This document shows, in pieces, positions 45,187-54,617 of a stretch of DNA of 64,000 nucleotides. Below the pieces are notes generated by a model. It had not been told where the DNA came from and did no database searches. It saw only the letters and a program-made list of their open reading frames with translations. The translations under genes were made by a program, and so were the position numbers. Source of the DNA: Selaginella moellendorffii (Eukaryota; Streptophyta; Lycopodiopsida; Selaginellales; Selaginellaceae); assembly GCF_000143415.4 (NCBI RefSeq), contig NW_003314283.1:1292330-1356329 (forward strand), in the 5' to 3' direction. Every line of letters starts with the position of its first letter. Position 1 is the stretch's first letter.

Positions 45187-46939
45187 TTAAGAGAGCGATT
45201 GTTGAGGAGAGGCCATAGACGAGTGCAAGTGACACAAAATACCACCCCGTCGTCGTGTGTATAACGTGCATGCTTTCTGCTTCCCAAGAGGCATGTAGTG
45301 ACACGAAGGCTGTGTTGCTGCTGGAATAACCCTATCTAGAGCTGCCAGTGCGCTATCGAATGCTCCGTAACCCATGAAGACGTCCGTGTAGTGATCATAG
45401 TTGCACACCACACCACAGGCTGGTACCCGGTCTCCAAAGCCAATCCAGATGAAGTAGACGTGGTATGGGACGTCGCACGCTTTAGTCACCTCGGACATGA
45501 AGTTTGCTGCTCGCGTCTCGTGGTGAGAGGCGAAGTCTTCGTCCAAGCCAATGACAAAAGTCTTGCCTGGCATGTTAACCAAGACCCGTGGCCAATTCAT
45601 TGGCATCTCATCCAGCAGCATTTGCTCGTGATGCCCGTGTGGCAACATCCAACTGGGAGCCTCCAACTTGACGCTGTTTACAACCATGGTTTCCCTCACA
45701 GGTTCCAAGTGCACCCGTTTCCGCAGCTTGATCACTGTGGCTAATGCCATCAAGCAGTTCCACGAGTAGCTGCGCCCGCTGCTGCTGCTGCTGCTGGTCT
45801 GGTGCATTACAGGCCACAGCCAAAGATCTAGCACTTCCTCCAAGTCTAGGCTCGTAAGCTGCAGTGATCGGAACGACAGGTGCGCCTGGAAGCGAGAAAG
45901 GCAGTCGCCCATTCCAGATCCATCCATGAAAAGCACGCAACCTGTTTTCCCCATGAGCTGATATACAGCGTCTGAAGGAGGAGGCATCTTGCAACCTGAA
46001 AGAGCCTTCAAAACCAGCCTCCACTCCCTCTCGTCTAGCGGCTGCTTGAGAAAGCCATCCAGCAGCAGGAGGTGACGATCCAGCCATAGGTTGGGACTTC
46101 CACTGGCGTAGCATTCGAGCAAACTAGGTACACCACCCGTGTTGTACCACAAGCTGTCGAGATCCACACTCTCCTCCAAGAAATCCATCCCCCGCGGGCC
46201 TCGCTTCTCCAGAAAGCAATGCATCTCCATGCCCACAAAGCCAGGAGGCACTTGGAAAACCGACGATGGAGGTCGACCAAGGCACAAAGGCGCCTTTGCC
46301 GCATAGATGACAGTCGCACCACCAGTCGCGAGAAGTGGCACGGCATACTTTCTCGCACTCTCCAACGCCCACTTCTCTGCAAAGGTATCTGCACGGTTAA
46401 CGAAGAAGTAGATGGCTTCCTGGCGTTGCTCCAGCCACCGCATCGCAGCCTCCCACGTCTCAATGTCCACCAGCTCGGCAAGCGCTGCCTCGTTCCTGCC
46501 ATATGACACGGACAAGCCGAGCAAAAGAGTTTCCAGAGGCGCCTCAGCGAAGTAGGCACCCTCTATGTAGACGACGGCAACTTCCTGGAGAACATAGAAT
46601 CGCTTCAAGGACTGGAGAAGTTACTTCACGTACCGGTCGATTAAACGCCAAGAAAGCAGCAAGTGTAGCGAGAAGGAACGACTTCCCTAATCCTGCTGCT
46701 CCTGCAATGCAGCCGAAATCGCCAACTTGTTGCTTCTCCACGAATGCAAGAGCATCGAGGAAACAGGGGCGTCCCATGTAGTCGAGCCAAGGTCCCGGCG
46801 TGCTCTCAACTGTTGGGACTCTCACCCTGACTGACATTCGGGGCGAGGATAACTGCGCGGCCTCAACCGCAGTCATGCTTTGCACCACCTCCCGCCAAAC
46901 ATTCCTCGCCCGCCACATCCTACCTTTCATCATCCTCAT
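45187..46939 (-). CDS. Crinkler/RHS-like P-loop NTPase
   Basis: Two exons (46634-46939, 45187-46584) around a 49-base intron give about 567 residues. A nearer AG would make a 22-base intron, too short to splice. A Walker A motif GAAGLGKS (about residue 80) is followed by VVYIEGAYF and a Walker-B-like strand AIYFFVNRAD. Next is NTGGVPSLLECYASG, like the TGGxP motif of Crinkler/RHS NTPases. The C-terminal half (about 300-567) is unlike anything I recognise and could be an effector or nuclease part. No signal peptide is present. It lies between the CTU2 pseudo-copy and intact CTU2, facing the opposite way. The family call rests on motif order alone. Confidence 0.55.
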
Positions 46940-46979
46940 GCCTCAAACCCTAACCTGAAACCCTGATATTTATGATTGA

Positions 46980-47320
46980 ATGAAAATATTTGGTTTGCTT
47001 AATAGTAGTGTTATTTCTATTTAATAATTTAATTAAATAAATTAATTTTTCAAACATGTTTATAATTTATAGACACAAGATTAATTTTATTAATATTATA
47101 GTAGAATAAATTAGAATATACTAGGAAGTGTAGGAAAATTTATAAATTATAAATACAAAATTAATCTAAATGAATAATTGCTAATATATGATGTGAGGGT
47201 CAAACATATTTTAGATATATCTTTAGGTTTGTTTAAACAAGCCAAACATAAATAAAGATAAAATAACCATTAAAAACTCTTTAATAATTGATATAAATAT
47301 TCTTGTAAACTTTACTTTTA
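46980..47320. repeat. AT-rich dispersed repeat, copy 2
   Basis: 340 AT-rich bases between two GC-richer genes. The core at 47110-47180 matches the repeat at 35815, which lies in the retrotransposon island. No gene is seen. It probably marks a past insertion next to CTU2. Confidence 0.45.
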
Positions 47321-47340
47321 GGGCTTTTGAGATTGAAAGA

Positions 47341-47351
47341 ATTTAGGGTTC
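47341..47351 (+). promoter_or_regulatory. Telo-box-like motif at the CTU2 start
   Basis: ATTTAGGGTTC lies 6-16 bases before the CTU2 ATG, and is also kept in the pseudo-copy at 44500. The distance places it in the leader. Confidence 0.4.
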
Positions 47352-47356
47352 TTACG

Positions 47357-48604
47357 ATGGCGGCATGCTCTGGCGCGTGCGATGGATGCTCCGCCGGTGA
47401 CGCGATCGGCGATCGCAAGCTCGATGTTGCGAGGTCAGTGTGCATGAAATGCAAGGAGGAAGCAGCCGTGGCGCTCGCGAATCAGACGGAACCGATGTGC
47501 GCGCAGTGCCTTCGATCCAGCATTCTCGGCAAATTCAAGACGGTGCTCAACACTCATGCGCTGGTGAGTGCGCAGGATAGGATCTTGCTGGGATTTTCTG
47601 GGGGTCCGTCGTCGCGCGTAGCGCTCGAGTTCCTGGCCGAGATAAGATCCGAGGCACTGGCATCCAGGGCTTTGAATGCTCCGGGGTTTGGTCTCGGTGT
47701 CGTCTTTATCGACGAGGGGCTGGCGATTGGAACTTCCAGGGAAGAAAGGAGCCATGCAGTGGATGTAGTGGAAAAGATAGTTTCCAGGCTAGAGCTTCCC
47801 CTAGTCGTCAGGCGACTGGAAGAGGTTTTCGACGACGATAATCAGGAGGATTGTTCCACACAGCTCAAGAATTTGCTCGACTCTGTCAAGGATGGAACTG
47901 GAAAGGAGGATATAGTGGAGATACTTCGCATGGAACTGCTGGAACAAGTTGCAAAGAAGGAAGGATACACTAAGTTGGTGCTGGGACTGTCGACGACAAG
48001 GATTGCCGCTCGGGTGGTTTCTGCCACAGCCAAAGGCCAAGGCTTCGCTTTGGCAGCTGGAGTACAGTACGTTGATTCGAGGTGGCATGCTCCGGTCGTG
48101 CTTCCGCTCAGGGACTGTGCTACGAAGGAACTAGCGCTGCTGTGCCACTTTTTCCACCTCGAGACGCTGTTCTTGACGAACTTTTCTACTCTTGTGGAGC
48201 CTAGCGCCAGCACCATCAACAGCCTGTGCAGCAACTTTGTGTTCACGCTACGAGAGGACAACTCTTCCAGGGATCACACGATCGTTAGAACTGCCGGGAA
48301 GCTGACGCCATTCAGTTTCAACCATCTCGCGCCGTCCAACGGAGATTCTCGGTCCATGCGGAAGAGACGGGGCGTTAAGACGGAGCTGTCAAACAGTGGA
48401 AGCAACATGGAGGCACTGTGCGTTTTGTGTCGAGCTCCAGTAGATGGCCGCTCGCAGTTAGAGGATGATCCACGCTACTGTCGGAGCTGCACGCTGCAGA
48501 TTGTAGACGACAGCAAAGTTTGCAACTTACTTCCTCGCCACATTCAAGCGAGACGAGCCGGTCAGGCGTGGATGAAGTCGAAGATCGAGGAATTCTTGCT
48601 TTAA
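47357..48604 (+). CDS. CTU2: Cytoplasmic tRNA 2-thiolation protein 2
   Basis: Single-exon frame of 415 residues from the first ATG (MAACSGACDG). The N-terminus has zinc-binding cysteine pairs (CDGC, CMKC, MCAQC). A PP-loop-like segment LLGFSGGPSSRVALEFL follows, with SGGxSS in place of the catalytic SGGxDS of CTU1, as is usual for CTU2/NCS2. A C-terminal cysteine cluster (CVLC, CRSC) completes the family layout. CTU2 pairs with CTU1 in the cytosol to add sulfur at wobble U34 of tRNA-Lys, -Glu and -Gln, using the URM1 relay. There is no intron, unlike most genes in the window. The 5' half is duplicated at 44475. Confidence 0.93.
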   Translation: MAACSGACDGCSAGDAIGDRKLDVARSVCMKCKEEAAVALANQTEPMCAQCLRSSILGKFKTVLNTHALVSAQDRILLGFSGGPSSRVALEFLAEIRSEALASRALNAPGFGLGVVFIDEGLAIGTSREERSHAVDVVEKIVSRLELPLVVRRLEEVFDDDNQEDCSTQLKNLLDSVKDGTGKEDIVEILRMELLEQVAKKEGYTKLVLGLSTTRIAARVVSATAKGQGFALAAGVQYVDSRWHAPVVLPLRDCATKELALLCHFFHLETLFLTNFSTLVEPSASTINSLCSNFVFTLREDNSSRDHTIVRTAGKLTPFSFNHLAPSNGDSRSMRKRRGVKTELSNSGSNMEALCVLCRAPVDGRSQLEDDPRYCRSCTLQIVDDSKVCNLLPRHIQARRAGQAWMKSKIEEFLL

Positions 48605-48956
48605 GTAAGAAGGAAGGCCCGGGAAGAGAAAAGCTTACAGTACTAGCAGCCAACAGGTGCGTCAAAACAGGCCAGTTTCAGTACAAGTGGGGACTACGAA
48701 ATGCCAAAACCGGAAATTCATATGTCCAGAGCTCTGGCCATTTCAAAACGGGGAGGCACAGCAACCAAGACGGTGATGTTTTGGTGGCTAGCAGCAGCCT
48801 CGCAACTTTTTAGAGACGCGTCAAGAACTACCCTACCATCTGGGTCCAGTGGTGGGAACCAGCAGACAAGTCTCGCCAGAAGCCTTGAAAATTCTCGTCA
48901 CCAAGCACCAAGAGCAGATGGAGCCGAGGCGTGTTTCATATTCTATTTCGTCGAGA
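48605..48956. other. Spacer between CTU2 and the GRAS gene
   Basis: 350 bases between two convergent stop codons. It contains no protein frame that I can support and no tRNA. It is probably shared 3' UTR sequence. Confidence 0.5.
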
Positions 48957-50270
48957 TCAGCACGGTTTCCAGGCAGACGCGAAAACCGTGGACTGGTCCT
49001 TCCAAGTGAGGAACAAGGCACTACTTTGGTGGTGTAGACACCCCCAGCCTTCCTTGTACCGCTTCAGTAGCGCTCGTATATCGTCACGGACATCGTCGCT
49101 GAAGTTACTCGGTCGGAATCCCACTTTCTTCAAGACTCTGGACCACTGGGAATGGCTGTATTCTCGCTCGAAGTCATCCTCACTGCAAGAAACTATTGTC
49201 AGGATGTTCCGAGCGACGATTCGCTCCAGCATAAGCCGCTCGTTGCTGGTCCGGACAAAGCTCTCTTCCAGCGACTCGAAGACAAGCGAGTAGAACCTGA
49301 GAGCCTCGCAGAAGGACTTTAGGAAGTCTGTCGAGGCGAAGTCGGCCTGGTGGTCGACAATCGTGACGAGCTTGGGCTTCATGCCGTGGAAAGTAGCGAG
49401 CATCTTTTTCCTCGAGGAGCTCCCGGAACTCAAACTCATCGGGCTTTGACAGGATTTCTTGTGGACGCGATTGAGGGAGCTGACACAGTTGATGACAAGT
49501 GCTTCACCCGGCTGGACCTCGAGCCTTTCAGCGTCGAGCCTCTCCATCTCTGGCTCCTGGAGAGCCTTAAACTCGAAAGGTACTCCCATCAGCCTCGCAA
49601 ACTTTTGCAGCCTGTTTCCAATCTCTTTCATCACTTTGGCTGCAGACTCCTCGCTGTTGGTGGTGACGGTGGTGAGCCTCAAATGCGGTGCGCCCTCCGG
49701 CCTCGTCGCCAGCGCTTCCAGAAAAGTCGGCCACTGGGTGCAAAAGGTGTTGCTGATGTCGACGATGTGGAGCCGAGACTCACCTTCGGCGGCCTCGAGA
49801 ATCACTCCGTTCGCAGCAACATGGCCGAAAGTTGACCACGGGCTCACCTCCTGGAACTTGAGCATCATCTTCCGAGTCGAGTCGAACGAGTAGCCTCTCT
49901 CGGCGGCGGAGCTGAGGATGCGGTGGCAGCGGCTTCCAGTCCCGGTGATCTTGCAGAAGAGTCCCTGGAGGAAGCTCGAGGCGATTCGCTGGTCGAAGTC
50001 ACCGTATGGAGAGGAGAGCTCGTTGAGTAGCCACATGAGGCGCTGGACCCGAGACACATCCTTGGAGGACACAGCTCTGGCACACTCGAGCAGCAAATTT
50101 GGAGCCCAGTGGTGGTTCCTCTCAGTTGGATTCAACAACGCTGGAGTGGAGGAGCTCCTCACTTCTAAGTTCCCGTCAAGAGGTGAGAGATCTTCTCGTT
50201 CTTCTTCTTTGCTTTCTTTCGCTCGGCAATTCTCATTCTCAGGGAAGAAATTCTTGCAGGTGTGCTCCAT
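48957..50270 (-). CDS. SHORT-ROOT-like GRAS transcription regulator
   Basis: Single-exon frame of 437 residues. The start is the ATG of MEHTCKNFF; the frame upstream has no ATG. After a variable, charged N-terminus of about 70 residues, the GRAS domain runs to the end. Leucine repeat I reads NLLLECARAVSSKDVSRVQR, then LNELSSPYGDFDQRIASSFL and ALFCKIT-like GLFCKITGTGSRCHR. The VHIID block is LHIVDISNTFCTQWPTFLEA, a wording typical of SHORT-ROOT rather than SCARECROW or DELLA. The SAW end is FLTWKDQSTVFASAWKP. SHORT-ROOT moves between cells and sets root-layer identity in seed plants with SCARECROW. A role in a lycophyte is not established. It is divergent from ARL8, starts 380 bases apart. Confidence 0.9.
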   Translation of the reverse strand: MEHTCKNFFPENENCRAKESKEEEREDLSPLDGNLEVRSSSTPALLNPTERNHHWAPNLLLECARAVSSKDVSRVQRLMWLLNELSSPYGDFDQRIASSFLQGLFCKITGTGSRCHRILSSAAERGYSFDSTRKMMLKFQEVSPWSTFGHVAANGVILEAAEGESRLHIVDISNTFCTQWPTFLEALATRPEGAPHLRLTTVTTNSEESAAKVMKEIGNRLQKFARLMGVPFEFKALQEPEMERLDAERLEVQPGEALVINCVSSLNRVHKKSCQSPMSLSSGSSSRKKMLATFHGMKPKLVTIVDHQADFASTDFLKSFCEALRFYSLVFESLEESFVRTSNERLMLERIVARNILTIVSCSEDDFEREYSHSQWSRVLKKVGFRPSNFSDDVRDDIRALLKRYKEGWGCLHHQSSALFLTWKDQSTVFASAWKPC

Positions 50271-50650
50271 GAACGCGATAGCCGCGTTTGAAGTTCCGTC
50301 CGTACGATTTGTACGGCCGCGGTCGTGCCACGTGGTGTGGTCCACCTCGCCGTCCAGGGGACACGTGTCGGCACGGCACCGGCCAAGAGGCGGGCTAAAA
50401 TTGCCCCTGGTAATTTGCTAGGGGATATACCTGGGAACATTCTCATCCCAGCCTTTTACACCTTTTCCAGGGATTCGCGGGAGGAGGGAAAGAAGGCCGC
50501 GCGGATCGAGCTCGCATTGCGCTTGTGGAGGTGATCGCTGGCGGGCTTTGGCGCGCGCGTCGTGGATTCCGATCGAATCGAGGTCTCTGGCGCTCTTGAT
50601 TGGCGTGGTCTAGATCTGTAGCTCAGCCCTAACAGCCCTTTCCAGGCGCA

Positions 50651-51514
50651 ATGGGGATCTGGGAAGCGTTCTTGAGCTGGTTGAAAAGGTATGGAGCGTC
50701 GAATCCATGCTTGGGTCTCACAATTCTCTTGGATTGATTGCTCTGTAGCCTCTTCTTCAAGCAAGAGATGGAATTATCAGTAATAGGACTACAAAAGGCT
50801 GGCAAGACGTCCCTTGTCAACTCCATCGCTGTAAGTTCCAAGTTCTCTCTTTTCTCGCTCTTTCGCTGATGGTTATCGATTTTCTAGACTGGAAGCTTTA
50901 GCGAGGACATGATTCCTACAGTGAGTAGTCGATTTTCTCGCTGGAAGTTCCTTTTCTTACGCTGCTTCTCTCTCTCCCAGGTTGGTTTCAACATGAGAAA
51001 GGTTTCTAAAGGCAATGTGACGATCAAGCTATGGGACCTTGGAGGCCAAGCGCGGTTTAGAAGTATGTGGGAGCGATATTGCCGTGGCGTCTCAGCCATT
51101 GTGTAAGAGCTGTCTTTCGATTTATCTCTTCGCATGGTTTTCACGAGTTTTTTGCTTGCGATGGCCCAGATACGTGGTGGATGCTGCTGACCCGGAAAAC
51201 ATTCCAATAGCCAAGAGCGAGCTACACGATATACTGAGCAAGCCATCTCTAAACGGGATTCCTCTCCTCGTTCTCGGCAACAAGGTTGACAAGCCCGAGT
51301 GTCTATCCAAGCAAGCATTCGCCGAAGAGATGTAAGTTCTTTCTCTCTCATCTTTGCGAACTTGAAAGAATCACATCTTTTCTCTTGCTCTCGCAGGGAT
51401 CTTCACAGAATCCAACACCGAGAAGTCGCTTACTACATGACCTCTTGCAAGAACACCACAAACATTGATGCAGTAATCGATTGGCTCATCAAGCATTCCA
51501 AGAAGAAGCACTAA
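50651..51514 (+). CDS. ARL8: ARL8-type small GTPase
   Basis: Six exons (50651-50691, 50749-50830, 50888-50920, 50981-51102, 51170-51331, 51397-51514) join in frame to 185 residues, the family's usual size. The G1 loop is [10 protein letters not shown], the switch I threonine lies in MIPTVGFNM, switch II is [17 protein letters not shown], and G4 is NKVD. The short hydrophobic N-terminal helix ([12 protein letters not shown]) lacks a myristoylated glycine context and instead resembles the acetylated ARL8 N-terminus. ARL8 marks lysosomes or vacuole-related membranes and drives their movement; plant ARL8 proteins are also hijacked by tobamoviruses for replication. Intron borders all obey GT-AG. 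Confidence 0.94.
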
Positions 51515-51688
51515 ACGAGAAAGAAAAAACCAAGTGTAGATACGAGAGATTCTGGTATTCTTTTCTGGTGTAAAGCGTTTTTTTTTTCCTTTTCTCCTGT
51601 GTTTCTTCGTGTTTTGTATAAATGGTATTATAGTAGATTGGAATTCTTAGTGTTAATATTGTACTGGAAGTTCGTATTGATACTGTAT

Positions 51689-53824
51689 CTATACTCTGGG
51701 AAGTTCTTGTTCTTGAGTGCTCGCATAGATGTTTCCCATCAACACAAAAGGAGAAGATCTTTGCCTGTCAAAACTTAGCAGCTTCTCAAACGCGATCTTT
51801 CCAACTTCCACGTTCTTCCACTTTTGACACGCTCCCAGCAAGATCGTCCACGTAACTTCATCCGCTTCCACCGGCATGGTTTCGATCAAGGCCAGCGCTC
51901 GATCAAACCGGTTTGCTCGTCCGAAAAGATCCACCATGCAGTGGTAGTGATCAATCCCCGGCCGGATCCCAAACTCTCGAGACATTGCTTGGAAGTAGCG
52001 CTCGCCTTTGTCGATCAAGCCCGAGTGACTGCAAGCTGTGAGGATGGCGAGGAACGTCCCGGAGTTTTCCTTACATCCTTCTTCTTGCATGGAGGAGAGT
52101 TTCTCGAAAACTCGACTGGAGTCTCCCTGTCGACTATAGCCAGCCAGGAGCGAGTTCCAAACGAGAGCTCCAGGCCTGTCGAGCGTCTCGAAGATCTGCT
52201 GCGTGATCTCTATCCTTCCAGACTTGGCGTAGAACTCGAGCAGCGAGCTTGCGACCGCGGCGTTGCTCTCGAAACCAAACTCGCAAATTCGGGCGTGGAG
52301 CTGTCGAGCAGTGGTGTTTGCGGCGATGAGTTTCCCGCAGGATGTGATCCCGGCAGCGTAAGTTAGAGCGTTTTTGTTGCAGCTCTCGGCATCCATCCGG
52401 GAAAACAGTTCTAGAGCTTGCTCGGCCTCGCCGTTGTCGGCATAGCCGAGGATGAGAGCCGTCCACGAGACCACGTCGCGCTGGGAGATCCTCTCGAAGG
52501 CCCTGCGAGCGTTGTCCATGCTTCCACACTTTGCGAAAGTCGTGATGAGAGCGTTGCCGACAAAGAGCTGCGAGTCCAGGCCTTTCTTCGCGGCCTGAGA
52601 GCACAGAGCTAAAGCCTTCTCCAGAGACTTTGGCTTGGATACGATCGTCTTCTTCTTCGCTTCGTCGTCGACTTTCTTGCCAGCTTCCAGCGCTGCCGAG
52701 CTTCCACAGGCCGTCAGTGCCGCCACCATCGTTCGGGCATCGGCTTCACAGCTCATGTGAGAGAAGAGCTCGAGAGCAACGTCGGGTTCCCCGTTTTCGG
52801 CGTAGCCAAGGATCAAAGAGTTCCACGAAACCACGTCGTGCTGCTTCATACTGTCGAAAACCTCTCGGGCTTCCACCATCTTCCCAAACTTGGAGTACAT
52901 CTCCACCAGAGCAGTTGCCACGAACAAGTCCGAGTCGCAGCCCGCCTTCGAAGCTCGAGAGTGAATCCCAGTCCCTTTCTTCACGACTTCTTCGTCCAGA
53001 TCTTTCTTTTCCCTCGCTGCTGCTAGACTCGAGCAAGCCGTGAGAGCAGCGACGTAAGTCCGAGCATCTGCTGCACAGCCTTCTTCCAGCATTCGATCGA
53101 AGATCTCTAAGCCCACCTCGCTTTCACCGTGCTCCACATATCCCTGGATTAAAGCCGTCCATGACACCACACTCCGGCAAAACATCCCCTCGAAAACCGT
53201 CCGAGCTCGAGCCAAGCTTCCACACTTCGCGTACATGTCCACCAGCGAATTCTCCACAAAAGTGTGAGACTCGCAGCCTGCCTCCTTTGCATCCGCGTGT
53301 AGAGCCATCCCTCTTTCCAAGCACCTGGCTTTCACCACTTTGCCTTCCACCACCTTTCCTTCTTCCTTCTCTGCGAGGCTAGAACAGGCCATTAGAGCAG
53401 CAACGAAAGTCCGAGAATTTGGAAAGCAAGAGCCTGGAGAAGAAGATCGCATGGAAGCGTAGAGCTCCAAAGCAACCTCTTCATCACCGTTGGAGACGTA
53501 TCCCTGCATGAGAGAGTTCCAGCAGAAGGCGTCACGGTGGCTCATACACTCGAAAACTCTGCGAGCGTCGCTGGTACTCCCGCATTTGCAGTACATGTCG
53601 ATCAGCGTGGTTGCGACGTGGATGTCGGTGTGGACGCTGGCCTCGATCGCTTTCGAGTGAATTCTCTTGCCTCGATCCAAGTCTCGCAAGCTCGAGCACA
53701 CTTTCAATGCCGCGAGTATGTCGGATCTGTTCTTCTTTTGCTCTTGGATCCGAGAGAAACTCCTCGGCACTGTTGTCCTGGATGAGGATGGATTGGTCGC
53801 AGTTAGATTGCTCCACTGCAGCAT
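51689..53824 (-). CDS. PLS-type pentatricopeptide repeat protein
   Basis: Single-exon frame of 711 residues starting at MLQWSNLTATNPSSSR, a Ser/Thr/Arg-rich beginning that fits an organelle transit peptide. Around 13 PPR motifs follow in P-L-S order. Examples are VATTLIDMYCKCGSTSDARRVFE (L), DAFCWNSLMQGYVSNGDEEV (S), and FVENSLVDMYAKCGSLARA. Several linkers carry unusual Lys/Glu insertions, such as EEGKVVEGKVVK. The C-terminus has an E-type motif ending SSPFVLMGNIYASTQ, without a DYW domain. It probably acts in organelle RNA editing or processing, where a separate DYW protein could supply deaminase activity. Its 5' end and leader are partly duplicated at 57733-58430. Confidence 0.88.
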   Translation of the reverse strand: MLQWSNLTATNPSSSRTTVPRSFSRIQEQKKNRSDILAALKVCSSLRDLDRGKRIHSKAIEASVHTDIHVATTLIDMYCKCGSTSDARRVFECMSHRDAFCWNSLMQGYVSNGDEEVALELYASMRSSSPGSCFPNSRTFVAALMACSSLAEKEEGKVVEGKVVKARCLERGMALHADAKEAGCESHTFVENSLVDMYAKCGSLARARTVFEGMFCRSVVSWTALIQGYVEHGESEVGLEIFDRMLEEGCAADARTYVAALTACSSLAAAREKKDLDEEVVKKGTGIHSRASKAGCDSDLFVATALVEMYSKFGKMVEAREVFDSMKQHDVVSWNSLILGYAENGEPDVALELFSHMSCEADARTMVAALTACGSSAALEAGKKVDDEAKKKTIVSKPKSLEKALALCSQAAKKGLDSQLFVGNALITTFAKCGSMDNARRAFERISQRDVVSWTALILGYADNGEAEQALELFSRMDAESCNKNALTYAAGITSCGKLIAANTTARQLHARICEFGFESNAAVASSLLEFYAKSGRIEITQQIFETLDRPGALVWNSLLAGYSRQGDSSRVFEKLSSMQEEGCKENSGTFLAILTACSHSGLIDKGERYFQAMSREFGIRPGIDHYHCMVDLFGRANRFDRALALIETMPVEADEVTWTILLGACQKWKNVEVGKIAFEKLLSFDRQRSSPFVLMGNIYASTQEQELPRV

Positions 53825-54617
53825 TTGCCACTACTATAAGCACAAGAAAAAACTACAGAAAAATCTTACATTTGCTCTCGAAAGCTTCCAGATCTTCCCA
53901 GGTGTGATGAAACAAAGATCTTTCCTCCACTGCATCAAAAGCATTTACACTAGATGAGCGTAGAAAACATTGTCTAGAACTATAGAAGCAACGTACTCAG
54001 AGAAAAATCCTTGGTTCCTTGTGTAATGGATTTTAGTGTGACTCCTGTGAGCGTAGAAATAAATCCAAACCCTGCAGACTAGAGAAACCGATCGAGCATT
54101 TGAGAAAATCGAAGAAAAAAATCTCCTTCAATGCCTCCAAAGAAACAGATAGCACTGGCGAGCGCTAAAGAATCTATGTGGAGTGATAAATCGACTCCAG
54201 AGTAGAGAAGATCACTCACATTCGCGCGATAGCCCAAGCCCTAAAGCCCTGGGCGATCCCAGCCGCCCATCTCTTACGGGCATCTGGGCCGTGCATCGCC
54301 AAGATATTTCGCGTTTGATGCCCAATCTTTGGATATTTCGATGAGGGGGGCATCTGGCTGGGGTTAGGGTTCTAGCGGCATCGCGGCAGGGAAGCGCCTT
54401 GGCAAGAAGGTAAGCCACGAATTACGCGCTGCCGAGCCGCACAGCTCGGCATTTCCTTTCTTGGCCATGGAATGCCTGCCGCTGTCTCTGCAAATGCCGT
54501 TCTTGGGGTTTCTTGCCTGGCATTTGAGATCCAGCTCGCATTTTCGCTCGCGCAGCTCTCACGTTTTCGCATTTTCTTGTCCAGTGTGGGAGCTGGGCGA
54601 GGGAGATCTTGTGAGTC
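53825..54617. other. Divergent spacer between the PLS-PPR gene and its charged neighbour
   Basis: 800 bases. The part next to the PPR gene (53840-54010) is repeated twice at 58060-58430. GGTTAGGGTTC at 54362-54372 is a telo-box-like motif. I see no gene in it. Confidence 0.5.

Noticed and set aside
46612-46633. 22-base intron in the Crinkler-like gene
   Set aside because: It is too short for splicing. The next AG makes a 49-base intron that also keeps the frame and fits the local intron size.
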